From Biomphalaria glabrata (Eukaryota > Mollusca > Gastropoda > Planorbidae), in the NCBI RefSeq assembly GCF_947242115.1, contig NC_074723.1, positions 31,380,043 to 31,444,042 on the forward strand: a stretch of DNA of 64,000 nt. The letters are read 5' to 3'. A program made the position numbers and the translations under genes. The notes beneath the pieces were generated by a model that searched no databases, was not told where the DNA came from, and worked only from the letters and a program-made list of their open reading frames with translations. This document shows positions 1 through 12,400 of the stretch, piece after piece (position 1 is the stretch's first letter; the number at the start of each line of letters is the position of its first letter).

Positions 1-2711
1 CCAGAACAAACAGACGCCGTCGTAAAGTCCAGGGACATTAAAATTTGGTGTCCACGTACATCCCTTTGAGTCGACACTCCTAACGCCCATGGCTATTCAA
101 ATCGCTCCCGTCCGCCGTGCCATCGAGCGATGGTCCAGTCTGATAATTGTTGCATGGTTCCGCGGGTTAAAGAAGTCAGGTGAGTGAGCCCCAAATGAAA
201 AGATTGGTCCAATTTAACAATTCTAAACTCAAAAGACTCGCTGGCCATTGGATCGTCACTACTCTAACATACCGCTCGGGAACCTATAAATGCCGGAGAC
301 AAAAGTTTCAGGTTAATGCCATTCTAGATCAGAATCACTGAGAGGTCAGAAGACTCTCAAGTCAACGATTTATTTAGGAACTTCTGTGGGTGAGTTGGAA
401 AAACTTTATCATTATTATTTAGTGTTTCTTCACCTGTAACATTTATATTCATGTATCATTACCATGTTAACACTTGTTTGCTTCCAAATATTACATTTGT
501 AAATATCTTTGAATATGTGTTCCTCATTTACTCGTCAATGTTGACTGTACTCTCCACGGTGGACATGCAACCTAAAATTTAGTTAATCCTAATGTCTATT
601 TATGCATTTGTTATTCATTCATATCCATATTCATCTGGACCTACTCGCGTCTAGATTATTTACTTGTCTGTGCATATGTACCTGTATATGTGCACATATA
701 TATACATTATAATTATGCTTGTTTTTGCTATGCACATACTGTGCTGTTACCATGCACCATTAGGCTGGAGAATCAGTCTCGCGTGCCTACCCCACTATTT
801 TCGGCCTCTCGGCCGCATAGTTATGTGCCCTTTTCTACTCCCCCCAACCCTTTTCTTGTCACGGTCCTCTGGTCACGAGCTGTGGGTCAATGAGGTCACA
901 GGGGCTACAACCCTGTAATACGGTCCCCCTGTTTCCCTCCTCATTTATGCCCCTGCCTTGTACATGTATATGTGTATGCGTAATATTGTTATATCATTTG
1001 TACAGCAATTATTATCAGACCTAGTGAAATGTCGTTAACACCTATTTTAGTTAGTCTGAGGGAGACGCTCCTATCAAGGATGCGCCCGTCGCCAACCAGC
1101 CTGTATGGTTTAATAATTCAGGCTCCTCTCACATCTCATCTCATAGCCTCCTACATCAGGGCTGGCGTGTTTTGTTGCCTGAAGGCAGTCCTCAGCAACT
1201 CTCCACACATACCCGTTGAGGGTGAGTCACTCATCACCCTCGACCAGAACTGAAGGCATTCCAGGCTGAAGTCCCAGGACCGGTCTGCACCTACTACGGA
1301 AGTGAGCCCACCGCGTGGCATCCTCATATTCATCACACTAGTGCCTGCCTACCCGCAGGGCACTAGCAACTGACTGCCAGCACAACGGAGCTTCAACTTA
1401 CCCCACCCCGAAGGAGAACCTTGAATACAGATAAATGAGAGACAGCCGAATAAGCAAACTATACTCGAGTTTTTATAAGCAACATCCCAGTGATGATATT
1501 ATCTTAACGTTATCATAAAATCCTAAATCATCCTGTAAATCCCCCCTCACTAACTGATTGTATTTCTTCTTAATTAATCTTTATTAAATATTTGTTCTTC
1601 CACAAAATCATTAAGCTTTGCGTTTTGCTTGTGCCTGTCTATGTGCCTATATAATACCAACCAAATATTTACCACGTTGTGGCTCTAAGACTTTACCCCT
1701 AGGAGTCGCAGGCCATCATCCCCATCGGAAAGTGCAAACAGACCGATCGGCGGACTTATTCCACCACAATGTGCCAATATAACATTTCCTGATTACATAC
1801 AAAAAAAAAGTTAATACATTTTAATTCTAACAGGGTAGTGAAATAGTAATGAGCAAAATAAATAGTTCCACTGGAACTTGGAACTGGAACTGTGTCTAAC
1901 GTCATTGTCAGCGAATACGTCATGTACAGTTTAGACATGGACATACTAATCGGCCAAGGCTGCGATGACACACCCATGTTGAGTAGCATTCAGAACTGTG
2001 AAAAATATACAAATATCGTTTCAGATAAACGTAATGCTGTTGTTTCATCAAGTTTATCTAATTCTTCCGTAACAGAGAGTTACGAATTCATTCGCGCTTA
2101 AAGTCAATACTTTTCAAGCAATAATAATGCTCAGTTCAACCTGTTTTGTCTTCATCCTAAAAGGATTCAATAATTGCAACGTACAGAACAATATCAGAAC
2201 TGTCAGATACGCGTTCATCGCCGGCTTGTCCATCGCGACGAGAAGCAATTCAGTAGTAAATTTATTGACAGTTTTGGCAGCGAAGGTACACTGATTCTTT
2301 TCTTTTATATTCTCTGTAATAAAAAAGTTAAAGCTACAATTTTGAGCCATAGGTGGCAATTAGCACCCATCTTGCAAAATATCCTACTGGCGCCCATGTA
2401 GGTTCTTGGTTCCAGGTTTCAAAAAGTTCTGATTTGAATAGGGATATCGTACACTAAAATACATGCTTAATATTTCTCTTACGTTGATTTAGTGATATGC
2501 TTTACAAAGTAGTGTATTTTATAAATAGAAAAACGCCATAACGTAGTCGTTACGCCTATACGTTGCAAAAAAATTAGATATGAAGAAAATGGAGCTCCAT
2601 ACATTTTCTTTTCTTTTTTTTTAATTTAGTAATAAACCTAACGTACAGACAAACAGAGCAGACAAAAAGTATAGCAAGCTTTTCTTTCTTCAGAGGCAGC
2701 TGTAGCATAAT
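1..2711. other. No gene recognised
   Basis: Moderately GC-rich patches (780-950, 1,060-1,430) stand out from the AT-rich surroundings and contain short frames of 60-85 codons with no recognisable domain. A TATA-like CCTATAAATG lies at 284. It could be an old mobile element or a non-coding transcript; nothing here supports a call. Confidence 0.5.
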
Positions 2712-4029
2712 CTCTGTAATATCCCTTGAATTTTTCTCTGTAATTTTCCATACATTTATCTTTGTAATCTTCCTTACATTTCTCTCTTTAATCTCCCTTA
2801 TATTTTATCTATAATCTCACTTTCATTTCTCTCTAGAATCTTCGATACATTTATCTCTATAATCTCCCTTACATTTCTCTCGATAATCTCCCTTATATTT
2901 TCTCTATAATCTCCCTTTCATTTCTGTCTATAATCTCCATTTCATTTCTGTCTATAATCTCCCTTTCGTTTCACTCTATAATTTCCAATACATTTATCTC
3001 TGTAATCTTCTTTGCATTTATCTCTGTAATCTCTCTAACATTTCTCTCTATAATCTCCCTTTCATTTCTCTCTATAATCTTCTTTACATTTCTCTCTATA
3101 ATCTTCCTTACATTTTTCTCTGTAATCTCCCTTACATTTCTCTCTGAAAGTTCCCTTACATTTCTCTCTATAATCTTTTTTACATTTTTCTCTGTAAGCT
3201 CACTTACATTTCTCTCTGAAAGCTCCCTTACATTTCTCTCTAAAAAATCCCTTACATTTCTCTCTATAATCTTCCTTACATTTCTCTCTATAATCTTACT
3301 TATATTTTTCTCTGTAAGCTCCCTTACAGTTCTTTCTATAATCTTCCTTACATTTCTCTCTGAAATCTCCCTTACATTTCTCTCTGAAATCTCCCTTACA
3401 TTTCTCTCTAAAATCTCCCTTACATTTCTCTCTATAATCTCCCTTACATTTATCTTTATAATCTCCCATACATTTCTCTCTATAATATCCCTTACATTTC
3501 TTTCTATAATCTCCTTTACATTTCTCTCTATAATCTCCCTTACATTTCTCTCTATAATCTCCCTTACATTTCTCTCTATAATCTCCCTTACATTTCTCTC
3601 TATAATCTCCCTTACATTTATCTCTGTAAGATCCCTTACATTTTTCTCTGTAAGCTCCCTTACATTTCTCTCTATAATCTCTCTTACATTTCTCTCTATA
3701 ATATCCCTTACATTTCTCTCTATAATCTCCCTTACATTTCTCTCTATAATCTCCCTTACATTTCTCTCTATAATCTCCCTTACATTTCTCTCTATAATCT
3801 CCCTTACATTTATTTCTATAATCTCCCTTACAGTTCTTTCTATAATCTTCCTTACATTTCTCTCTGAAATCTCCCTTACATTTCTCTCTGAAATCTCCCT
3901 TACATTTCTCTCCGAAATCTCCCTTACATTTCTCTCTATAATCTCCCTTACATTTATCTTTATAATCTCCCTTACATTTCTCTCTATAATCTCCCTTACA
4001 TTACTCTTATATATTCTCCCTTACGTTTA
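2712..4029. repeat. 24-bp minisatellite array
   Basis: About 54 units of CCTTACATTTCTCTCTATAATCTC-type sequence. Units are nearly uniform around 3,520-3,810 and degenerate at the low-coordinate edge, the usual pattern of a core that is still homogenising. No sustained open frame. Confidence 0.9.
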
Positions 4030-4770
4030 TTTAATGTTTAAAGGTTGATTAATGACAAAGAAAAAGAAAGCAGCTTGCATAATTAATTTTACAACTATAG
4101 CTCTTGCAGTTATTGATGTCCATCTATGACAAACTGACAAAAAGACTATTCAAAACAGTTAAATGGGCAAGTAAGATTGAATTAAGTCTTGACCTACTTA
4201 CTTTTTTAACACAGTGAATCATTTTGGCTTGTCAATGGAGAGAGAATTCCACGCCCCTGTCCAGTCCAGAAAAATTCATACCGTAAGTTTGGAAGGGAAA
4301 AAGAAAAGCATATTGTCAATAGAACGAAACTATCTCTGAGGGACATATTAATTGAGAAGTTCACTAAGGTTCCATGGGGTTCTCATCATTATAAATACGC
4401 TGATTGTTAAAGTGTGGCTACCTTATAATATATTCTTGCACTCACAGAGAGTCAATGAGGTGTGCGCTAGCTAGATGCGACTTGGGGCAGCGCTAACCGC
4501 GTTAAATGTCTTCCTATTCCTATTCTGTAACCGCCATGAAACCAAATAAGAATCGTCATATAAGCCACGGATCTCTTATAACGGACCCCTTTCAAAACGA
4601 CGCGGCTGCAGGTCCTCAGGTCTTTCTTTTGCTTCCTTGCCTTGGAAAGTTAAAACACAAATTCAACCAAGACCAGTGTAACCAGACGGAGGTTATGCTC
4701 GCTACTAATTGTTCTCCTGTTTACTCTAACAGACGTCTCCACCTAGGTGCCAATATTTAAATAGATTTTA
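4030..4770. other. No gene recognised
   Basis: Unique-looking sequence between the 24-bp array and a SINE. An 84-codon frame at 4,506-4,760 has no recognisable domain, signal peptide or splice context. Confidence 0.5.
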
Positions 4771-4981
4771 TATAGCGCCACTTTTAAGGTTCTAGTATGC
4801 ACAGAGCAGTATTATCCTCTTTAGTAGACCAGAAGGGTATCTGGGAGTAGGTTTTCCGTGCTGCCTTTAGGCGCTCAGTTAGCACAACTCTGCCCGAGTC
4901 GGCTGTCGAACCACGAGCCACCGTCAAGGCCCTTGATATGCAGTCAAGTTAAGCTTAAGCCTACTTAGCCTCTTAGCCACG
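4771..4981 (-). repeat. tRNA-derived SINE, family II
   Basis: Minus strand: GTGGCTAAGAGGCTAAG head, B-box GGTTCGACAGCC, then CTCGGGCAGAGTTGTG and GGCAGCACGGAAAACC. It shares its body with 37,570-37,773. Confidence 0.65.
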
Positions 4982-5194
4982 GGAAGCTGGAATTTCGTCT
5001 GTTATCATGCAACAGATCAAATGAACAAACAGAGATTTTAGTACTTTAATTGTATTCTTTAAAATGTCTGTAATAAAATTTACAATACATGAATATACAA
5101 ATTTGAAATACAAAATAAAATATAAATAATAATTACAAAAAATAATAATAAAATATTTTTTAAAAATCTCTTGGGCACAAATTCTCTAAATATC

Positions 5195-5385
5195 TTTTCG
5201 TTATTTCTATCTAAAGTGCTAAAGAATTCGTTATTGTGCTATGAAAAACTATCACCAGCATCTCCTGAGTCAACTCCTATCTTTTATGTATAATTGTTGT
5301 TTTCAGTCAATTCGAATATTTAGCAAAATAATTCTTGTTATTGTAATTCTAATCAATTCTTAAATGCAATAGTCCAGCAGAAGTT
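5195..5385 (-). pseudogene. Decayed FBG-exon fragment 3' of FREP-A
   Basis: This stretch aligns by eye to the middle of the FREP-A FBG exon (about 5,585-5,755): shared runs include GTGCTAAAGAAT, CGTTATTGTGC and AACTATCACCAGCAT. It is on the same strand but broken, with no long open frame. It probably comes from a partial tandem duplication or unequal exchange at the end of the gene. Confidence 0.7.
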
Positions 5386-5391
5386 ATCTTA

Positions 5392-6026
5392 TTAAATTTC
5401 TCTTATTTTCATCTCGGTAAAGGAAACACTTGAATAAAACGTACTTAAGTCAGACCAGTTAACACCTTTGCCAAAATCGGAACTTCCCCATTTACCGTTT
5501 AAGTTACATCTATGGCATCCACTGAAGTACCACCAGGCTCCTGTGTATTTCACTGCACAGTTAACCCCATCCCCGTCGTTATCTTTATCAAAAGTGCTAA
5601 AGAATGCGTTATTGTGCCTTGAAAAACTATCACCAGCATTTCCTGAATAGACTCCTATGTTTAATTTATATTTCTCTTTTTCACTCAATATTTTAAAACT
5701 TGAATATTGCGCGAAAAATGCCTTGTTCTTATATTTCAAATCAATTCTTAAATCATACTGTCCATTAGATGTTAAGTTAAAAATATTTTCATTCCCCAGA
5801 TAAAATTCCCCAATGTTGTAATCCCCAAAGCCGTCACGATACTCCTTCCAGTCTCTATAGAAATCTACTTTTCCGTTGATTCTTCTCTGAAAGATGATCC
5901 ATCCACCACCGTCTGTCTTTGTGTCACACATGACCTTTAACCCGGAAGTTAATGTTACCACCACACGATCGTCTGTACTGTTGACGTCACGACAAGATTT
6001 ACGGTGTGAATAGCTCAGTGTGCTTC
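5392..6026 (-). CDS. FREP: FREP-A exon 5, fibrinogen domain
   Basis: The C-terminal fibrinogen domain of about 211 residues. It starts GSTLSYSHRKSCRDV and contains [36 protein letters not shown], the acidic calcium-site run DKDNDGDGVNCA and TGAWWY, then ends MKIREI-stop. The four expected cysteine positions are present, plus an extra Cys in SGCHRCNLNG that FREP-B, C and D lack. The acceptor is TTTAG|GAAGCA, and phase 1 matches exon 4. Confidence 0.93.
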
Positions 6027-6333
6027 CTAAAGAAAAAACAAATTTTGGAGAGGGGGGGGGAGAGGGATTTAATTTTAAGTCTGACAGAAAGATAACTACA
6101 CAATATAATAGTAATAAAAACAACAACAACAATAATAATAATAATAGGGCTGGTCGTCAAATCTAAAGATTAATGAGGAATGCAGTATTTCCCGTGGATA
6201 CGCAGCCCAAGCTTTGACCTACATATTTCGCCACTACCAGGGCAAACACAACTACGTAACACCAATATGTCATCAAAGCAAAAAAATCAGTCACAAGATT
6301 TTGAACCCCAGGAATTACCCCTGGCTACGCCCA

Positions 6334-6401
<68 letters not shown>

Positions 6402-9400
6402 CAATATATATATATTGTTGTGGCACGATTAGATATTAATTATATTTTTCGGAAACAGAGGAAGCTTTGACGTAAAGACAATGACAAGACTAGTAGAGAG
6501 AAGACTAGGTTTTTGTTTGGCAGAGCGAAATATCAGCCGATGTAAACAGACTTCTTTAGGTCGCCTTAGATATAAGAACGTAAACAGTTAGTCAACATTC
6601 GATGGTTCCCTTCATTGGTATTAAACTTCTCGTTCTGTACCAACGTCGAATAACTTATCTTATCTTATATAATACAGATGTTACTTCAAAAAAGAAGATG
6701 ACTACGTCCTACGCGTCAAGCATTTAGTCATGCATATTAACCAATGACTTAAATTCTGTCAAGTCACTGGTTTTCCTGGCTAGCTCAGGCAACCCATTCC
6801 ATGCTCTAATAGCACTAGGGAAGAAGGAGTATTTGTACAAATTTGTCCTAGCATATGGGACAAGGAATGTGCCTTTATCTTTGTGTCTTATATTGATTGC
6901 TCGGTCTTTCGCCGGTGGTATTGGATTTCGTTGATTTTATCTCCGATTTGGTTATTTGATTGGACACCACAAAAATACGTAAATATGCATACCTTCATCG
7001 GTCTGATTTTTCACTTTTATCGAGGCAGTTGAAAGATTGGCTAAGATTACTTCCAGATGCTCTTCAATGTTGCTCGTATTATGTCGATAAGTGTTTAAGT
7101 CTTGTTTTATTTTGTCTATATTTTGTTGATTTAAAATCACGTCTTCTTTGATGTTTAAAAAAGTTTGTTGTTTAGTGCTCAAGTCTGCTTTAATGCTTGT
7201 CAAATTTTGTTCCTTAATGTTCGAATCTTCACTAAGGATCTGTATATTATTTTGATTTCTAATCACCTCTTCTTTTATGCTTGTGATATTTTGTTCTTTA
7301 AAATCCAAGTCTTTGTTGATGTTCTTTATATTTTGATTAATAGCTTTTAGGCTTTCTTTGGCTCCATCGACCTGTGTAAACAATTTGTGCATTGCTTCCA
7401 CCAAGTCATCAAACGTTGGTCTTTCAACTGTAATGGTTAACATGTTACTTGACTTGTCAATTCTTCCTTCTGAATATTGATTATGGGCTTCGCAAAAATA
7501 TTTTCCTGACTCAGTGTGTTTCAGATTACTCCATGTGACTTGAAGATAGGAATCTTTAATTGCGTTGTCATAGATTTCTCCTTCAACATTTTGTATATTA
7601 CTTCCTTGGAGACTTGTAACAACGGGTTGAGCTTTGTTTACATATGCAATAACACCTTTGGACTCTGTCCCAAAAAAAAATATTTTTATTATAAAGAATA
7701 TAAAGAAAACAACATAGACAATGTATCGCTCATTTTTTATGTACATTCATTGACATCTATATTTTACTCATTATGTTTTAATTTAAAGTTGGCCAAACTT
7801 TTACCCATGGCGGCCATTTCGGAACAAATTTACGTTGCCCTTTTTGCCATATATGGAGTCTTGCACATCCAGATGAGTCAGGGGGGTGGGGGGGAATTAA
7901 GGATTTATTTTTTAAAAAAAGAAAATTAGAGTAATATAATTGTAGCGCAATTTTTTTCCATATATATTAGCAATATGCCTGGACTCCAAATTAACTTAAT
8001 AAGATTTCATTAATTCCAATTCAAATAGTCTTTTTTCTTAGAAATATCTTAGATATATTGTTGCCTAGATATTTTTTAAAGACTTTTTTTTTTCACTGGA
8101 AAAAATTTTAAAAAAATTGAGTGACATCACGATCCTTTCGAGGATTTTCTTGCGTTCAAAAATTCAGAATTTCAATTTCCCTCATCGAAAAAAATGTGCA
8201 TGTTAAATACAAAACAAGTGGGTGGGGGAGAGGAGCTGGACGATATTGGAGAATTGTTCCTACATTCTGAACATCAGAAACGCATTGTCTTTTTGTTTAG
8301 AGCACAAGAATTAATCTAGTAAAAAAAAATAGAAGGTCAAATACTAATTGAATAATGAAGAAAAAAACAAACAAAAACAAACTCTAATTCAAGTTTCAGA
8401 AATGTATTTTCATAGCGTCTATAGAGTAAACTTTTTCCGGTAGAACACAGGCCATTTCATCTGAAACTATTCTTGACATCTAATTTTTTTTTATGTATTT
8501 AAAAAAAACGCCTTTGTGCCCCTATGAGAGATTGTTTCATGTCTCCTTGGTGTAGATCATTTCAAACTATTAGTACTAGTCGACCCACGGCGTAGCATAC
8601 GCCGCTTTTTTGAAGGGCCGGCCTTGGACCACTGCAACCTATGCGACCGCAGTGGGCCCCGCACTTTTATAGGACATGCGCTAATAAAGATAAACTTCAA
8701 AAAAATTTCAATGAATTTTATTATACTTTAAAAATAAAAACGGTCAAACTAGAGTTTTCTACCATGTGGCCAAATATTAGTACTCTTTTTTTTCACATGG
8801 TAACTCTAGTCCGACTTGAAGAAATAAAAGAGTGATCTTTCCTTTACTTCTATTGAGCCATGAAGAGAAATATATATATATACAGAGAGAGATAGATAGA
8901 TAGATAGATAGATAGTAAAATATAGGTTAAAAAAATAGGTTGTATATATGTTAGCGGCGACAACTTTGTTTGTGTATTATCCGTGAGTGTGAGCTTTATG
9001 AGGAGGTATGGCTGTATATGTCAAGACATGACGATTTCAAAATGAAGCATTACCATGAAGTATATACAAAGACTGAAGTCTGGAAGTTTCATTTTGATCT
9101 GTTTTTAAAACCTGTAAAATAATATATATATTATAACCCCGTCGTTTAATAATTTGTCTAAATATAAATGTTATCGGTCACTTATGTAACTTCTGCAAAG
9201 GGAATTATATAATTAAGTAATATATATATATATATTTTATAACAATTTTTGGGGGGAAAACAAGATAATTACATCCCTTACTTCATATAGCCTACCTTTC
9301 TTACTATTAATAGTAAATATTTTTTAAAATGTTGTTATTTTATAAAAAGACGGTTTTGCAATTCAATGATAATAAAAATAATAATATTGTTGTAACCCTA

Positions 9401-12400
9401 ACCCTGCCCCAGTACTTATGGTACGCGCCGCGGCACTATTGAACCAGAACAGGAAGGCGCTGGGATAGAGGAAAGAACAGTGTATCAAGTGGTTAGGAAG
9501 AGTCTGAATTGTTGAGGACTAAGGAGCCGTCATTTGTGCTGCCTGAAGACTGTAGAAGGGACCTGGAGCCAAGCGGGGAAGGCTGTTGTTGGTCCGTATT
9601 CAGGTTGCTGGTGAAAGGACTGGTAGAATTAGCAACGAGACTCTTTGAATACAGAAAGCTGTTATGTGTTTGTCCTGGTAAATAAACACATTTATTTATT
9701 TACTGCAGAACTTCGTTTGAGTTGTCTGCCTTAGATTTACAACATTATACTAAAACTATTTTACCTAAGCTTTGCAAGCTACAAAATATAACAAACTCGG
9801 ATATTCAATATCGTGTCTATCTTACGAGATCTTTTATAACGGAAGAACAGATAACTCAGAGACAAACCACACACAACTTGTACCATTAAAGACTGAGCGG
9901 CTATTTCCCTTTTAAGAGGACTCAAAAAAACAATGTTTATGATATTGACATTGAAAATGTCAGAGAATAAGTTAATCAATTCTAATCCAAACTTGAATTT
10001 GTTATAATTCTCCCGAGAATAGCATTATTTATTTCTAAATTCTCTACGACATAGATAAATCCTTAGAACCATTCATGCCTACCACAAATAGAATATTAAC
10101 CAGTTCAACGTAGCAAAACACGAGAGCTTGGATTCAAGGGCGCATGTTCAAAACCTTCAGAGAATTGGTTATAGTCACATAAAATATGCACATATACATA
10201 TAATGCAAATATAATAATGTTTTATAGCGCAACATGTACGTTCTTTCTTTTATTTATTGCCGAGCATAACTCGCCATTGTAGACACTATATAAGAATAAC
10301 AAGATTTTGATTCTAAAATAGGTTATAGCTGTGTGAATTAGTGTATTACACCACATAATTTTTGCAAAACCGAAAGGAAGGTATGTATTACTGTACAATT
10401 GTTGGTACAGGTGTAAGGGATACTGGAATTCACGGGTCAAATATCAATGTAGGAGTTGGTTAGGATGTTCAAAATGAAAAACAAAATGCTATAAAACATT
10501 GTAGAACTTTTCGAGGTTTAATTGAGAAGGCGAAGAATGACCAGAAATTGTAGGTAGGAATTTGTGCGGGGATGAAATGGGGGTGTGTGGGGGGTGTGGA
10601 GGTAAATAGGCGATACACGACTTTATATTCTGTACTGCAAAGAATTAAGTACTAATAAGTGACGCATATAGTATTTTCATTAACCTCTGTAATAGAAAGG
10701 TAATTTAAAAAAAAAACAACTGTTATTTTACCTGAAATGTACATTTTAATGTCAAAGGTTCAATTCGTTCTTTAATAATATCAGAACTTCCAGAAAAATA
10801 AACTCTCGATCCTGAAAAAAACAATTTAAAAAAAAAAATATTTCAATGTCTTGGAGTTTGAAGATTTACATTTTTCCATTGTCTTGTCGATGAGAGTACT
10901 TTTCTCTGTCTAAACACTTTTATAGTTAATCAACTAATTGATTTTTTTTGTTTTTTTATTCTGTTGTCAGGTAAAGAAAATAACTGTGCCAAATTTTAGC
11001 TTGAGTGTGGGTGTGTATAATCTTAAATTTGGTTCTCTCGACACTCTAAGAATTCTACTTCTGCATGCATCGATTAAAGTCGACAATGACATAAAAAACT
11101 GAATAGTGACATTTGTTTAACCTGACATTTACAAAGACATTTTTTTAAGTATTACATTTATGGGTTCGTTCTATTAGCTGCTAGCTAAAGGCTAAAAAGT
11201 AAATTAAATTTTCCCTTTCCAACCTTGCGATCCATGGGGCTGATGTCATCTGTTACTATGACTAACGGTTAACGATCAGGGTGTCATGTGGTCAGCACAA
11301 CGACCAACCGACTTAACTTTCCCACAACTAAAGTCAGGTACCCTTTACAGTTGGGTGGACTCAGGGACGCCCTAAATATTCCGAAATTCAAAATCCTAGC
11401 CTTCATCGAGATTCGAACCCAGGGCTCCAGGTTTGGAAACCGAGCTCTTAACAGCTTAGCCACATTGTAAAACACTATGTAAGAAATATTCTTTTGATTA
11501 GTCGCCAACTTATGACATTTTTACCTTCTGTCAGGCTTAACATCTATGCTTGCCAATTAAAAGATAAAGCCAAACCTGTTAAATGTTACTTGTGTATACG
11601 TCAATAGGCATTATAAAACATGTTTTGGGCTAAGGATTGAAAAGGTTTTCTTCAATAATAGAATTTGTCTTAAGGACTATCTATTTCAATGCTTGCTGTG
11701 ATTCTGACTCATCACAAGGTTCATTTTTTCTTAAATTATCTTTATGAAAAAAGTAATCCACTCAAATTAGAGTTTAAAAGATACATTTCAATCTTTTTCT
11801 ACAAAGTATAATTCTAAATAGCTACTAGAAGAACCTAGCTTTAGTCGTTCTACTAATAGCCAATACTAATGAAGAGAAGGAAATAAATATTTAAAGAAAA
11901 TAGTATAAAAAGAAATTGTGTTGCCAAAGTAGATCTTGTAAAGTTACTTACCCTCTTCTAGATCAAATGTATAAATAAACCGCTGCCCATATTTCAAACT
12001 TACTTTGCTTGATGTCTGAGAGATCATCTTTCTTGAAAGAGCAATAGTTTTCGTCTTTCTTGATACGTCGAATCTCTTCAATTAAAGCGGTCGAGTTTGT
12101 TTCATATTCTACTGCCTTCTTAGCAAACAAAGAAATATTCGCCCCTTCTGAATTGGCTCCAGTGGCATTACATTTGTATATTCTGGCATCAAACTGAGTT
12201 GGATTATGTAGGATTAAAGTTATATACCGATTTCCAAAACCTATTTGTGAATATTTAAATCTAACAAATTGTTTTAGATTTTGTGTCAAGGAATCCAAAG
12301 CTATGAGTTCATCAAAGTCTCTGATAGTTTCATTATAACGAGAAAGAGTTAGAGATTTGATCAGGTCTAGTTGTTGGACTTGGTTATTGGTTATAGAACA

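Noticed and set aside
1892-2101. Short frame with DMDILIGQ, faintly like a retroelement protease
   Set aside because: Too short and isolated; no neighbouring retroelement parts were recognised.
11946-11951. Second donor-like GTAAGT downstream of FREP-A Ig1
   Set aside because: A stop codon lies between the two donors in the reading frame, so the site at 12,003 is the usable one.
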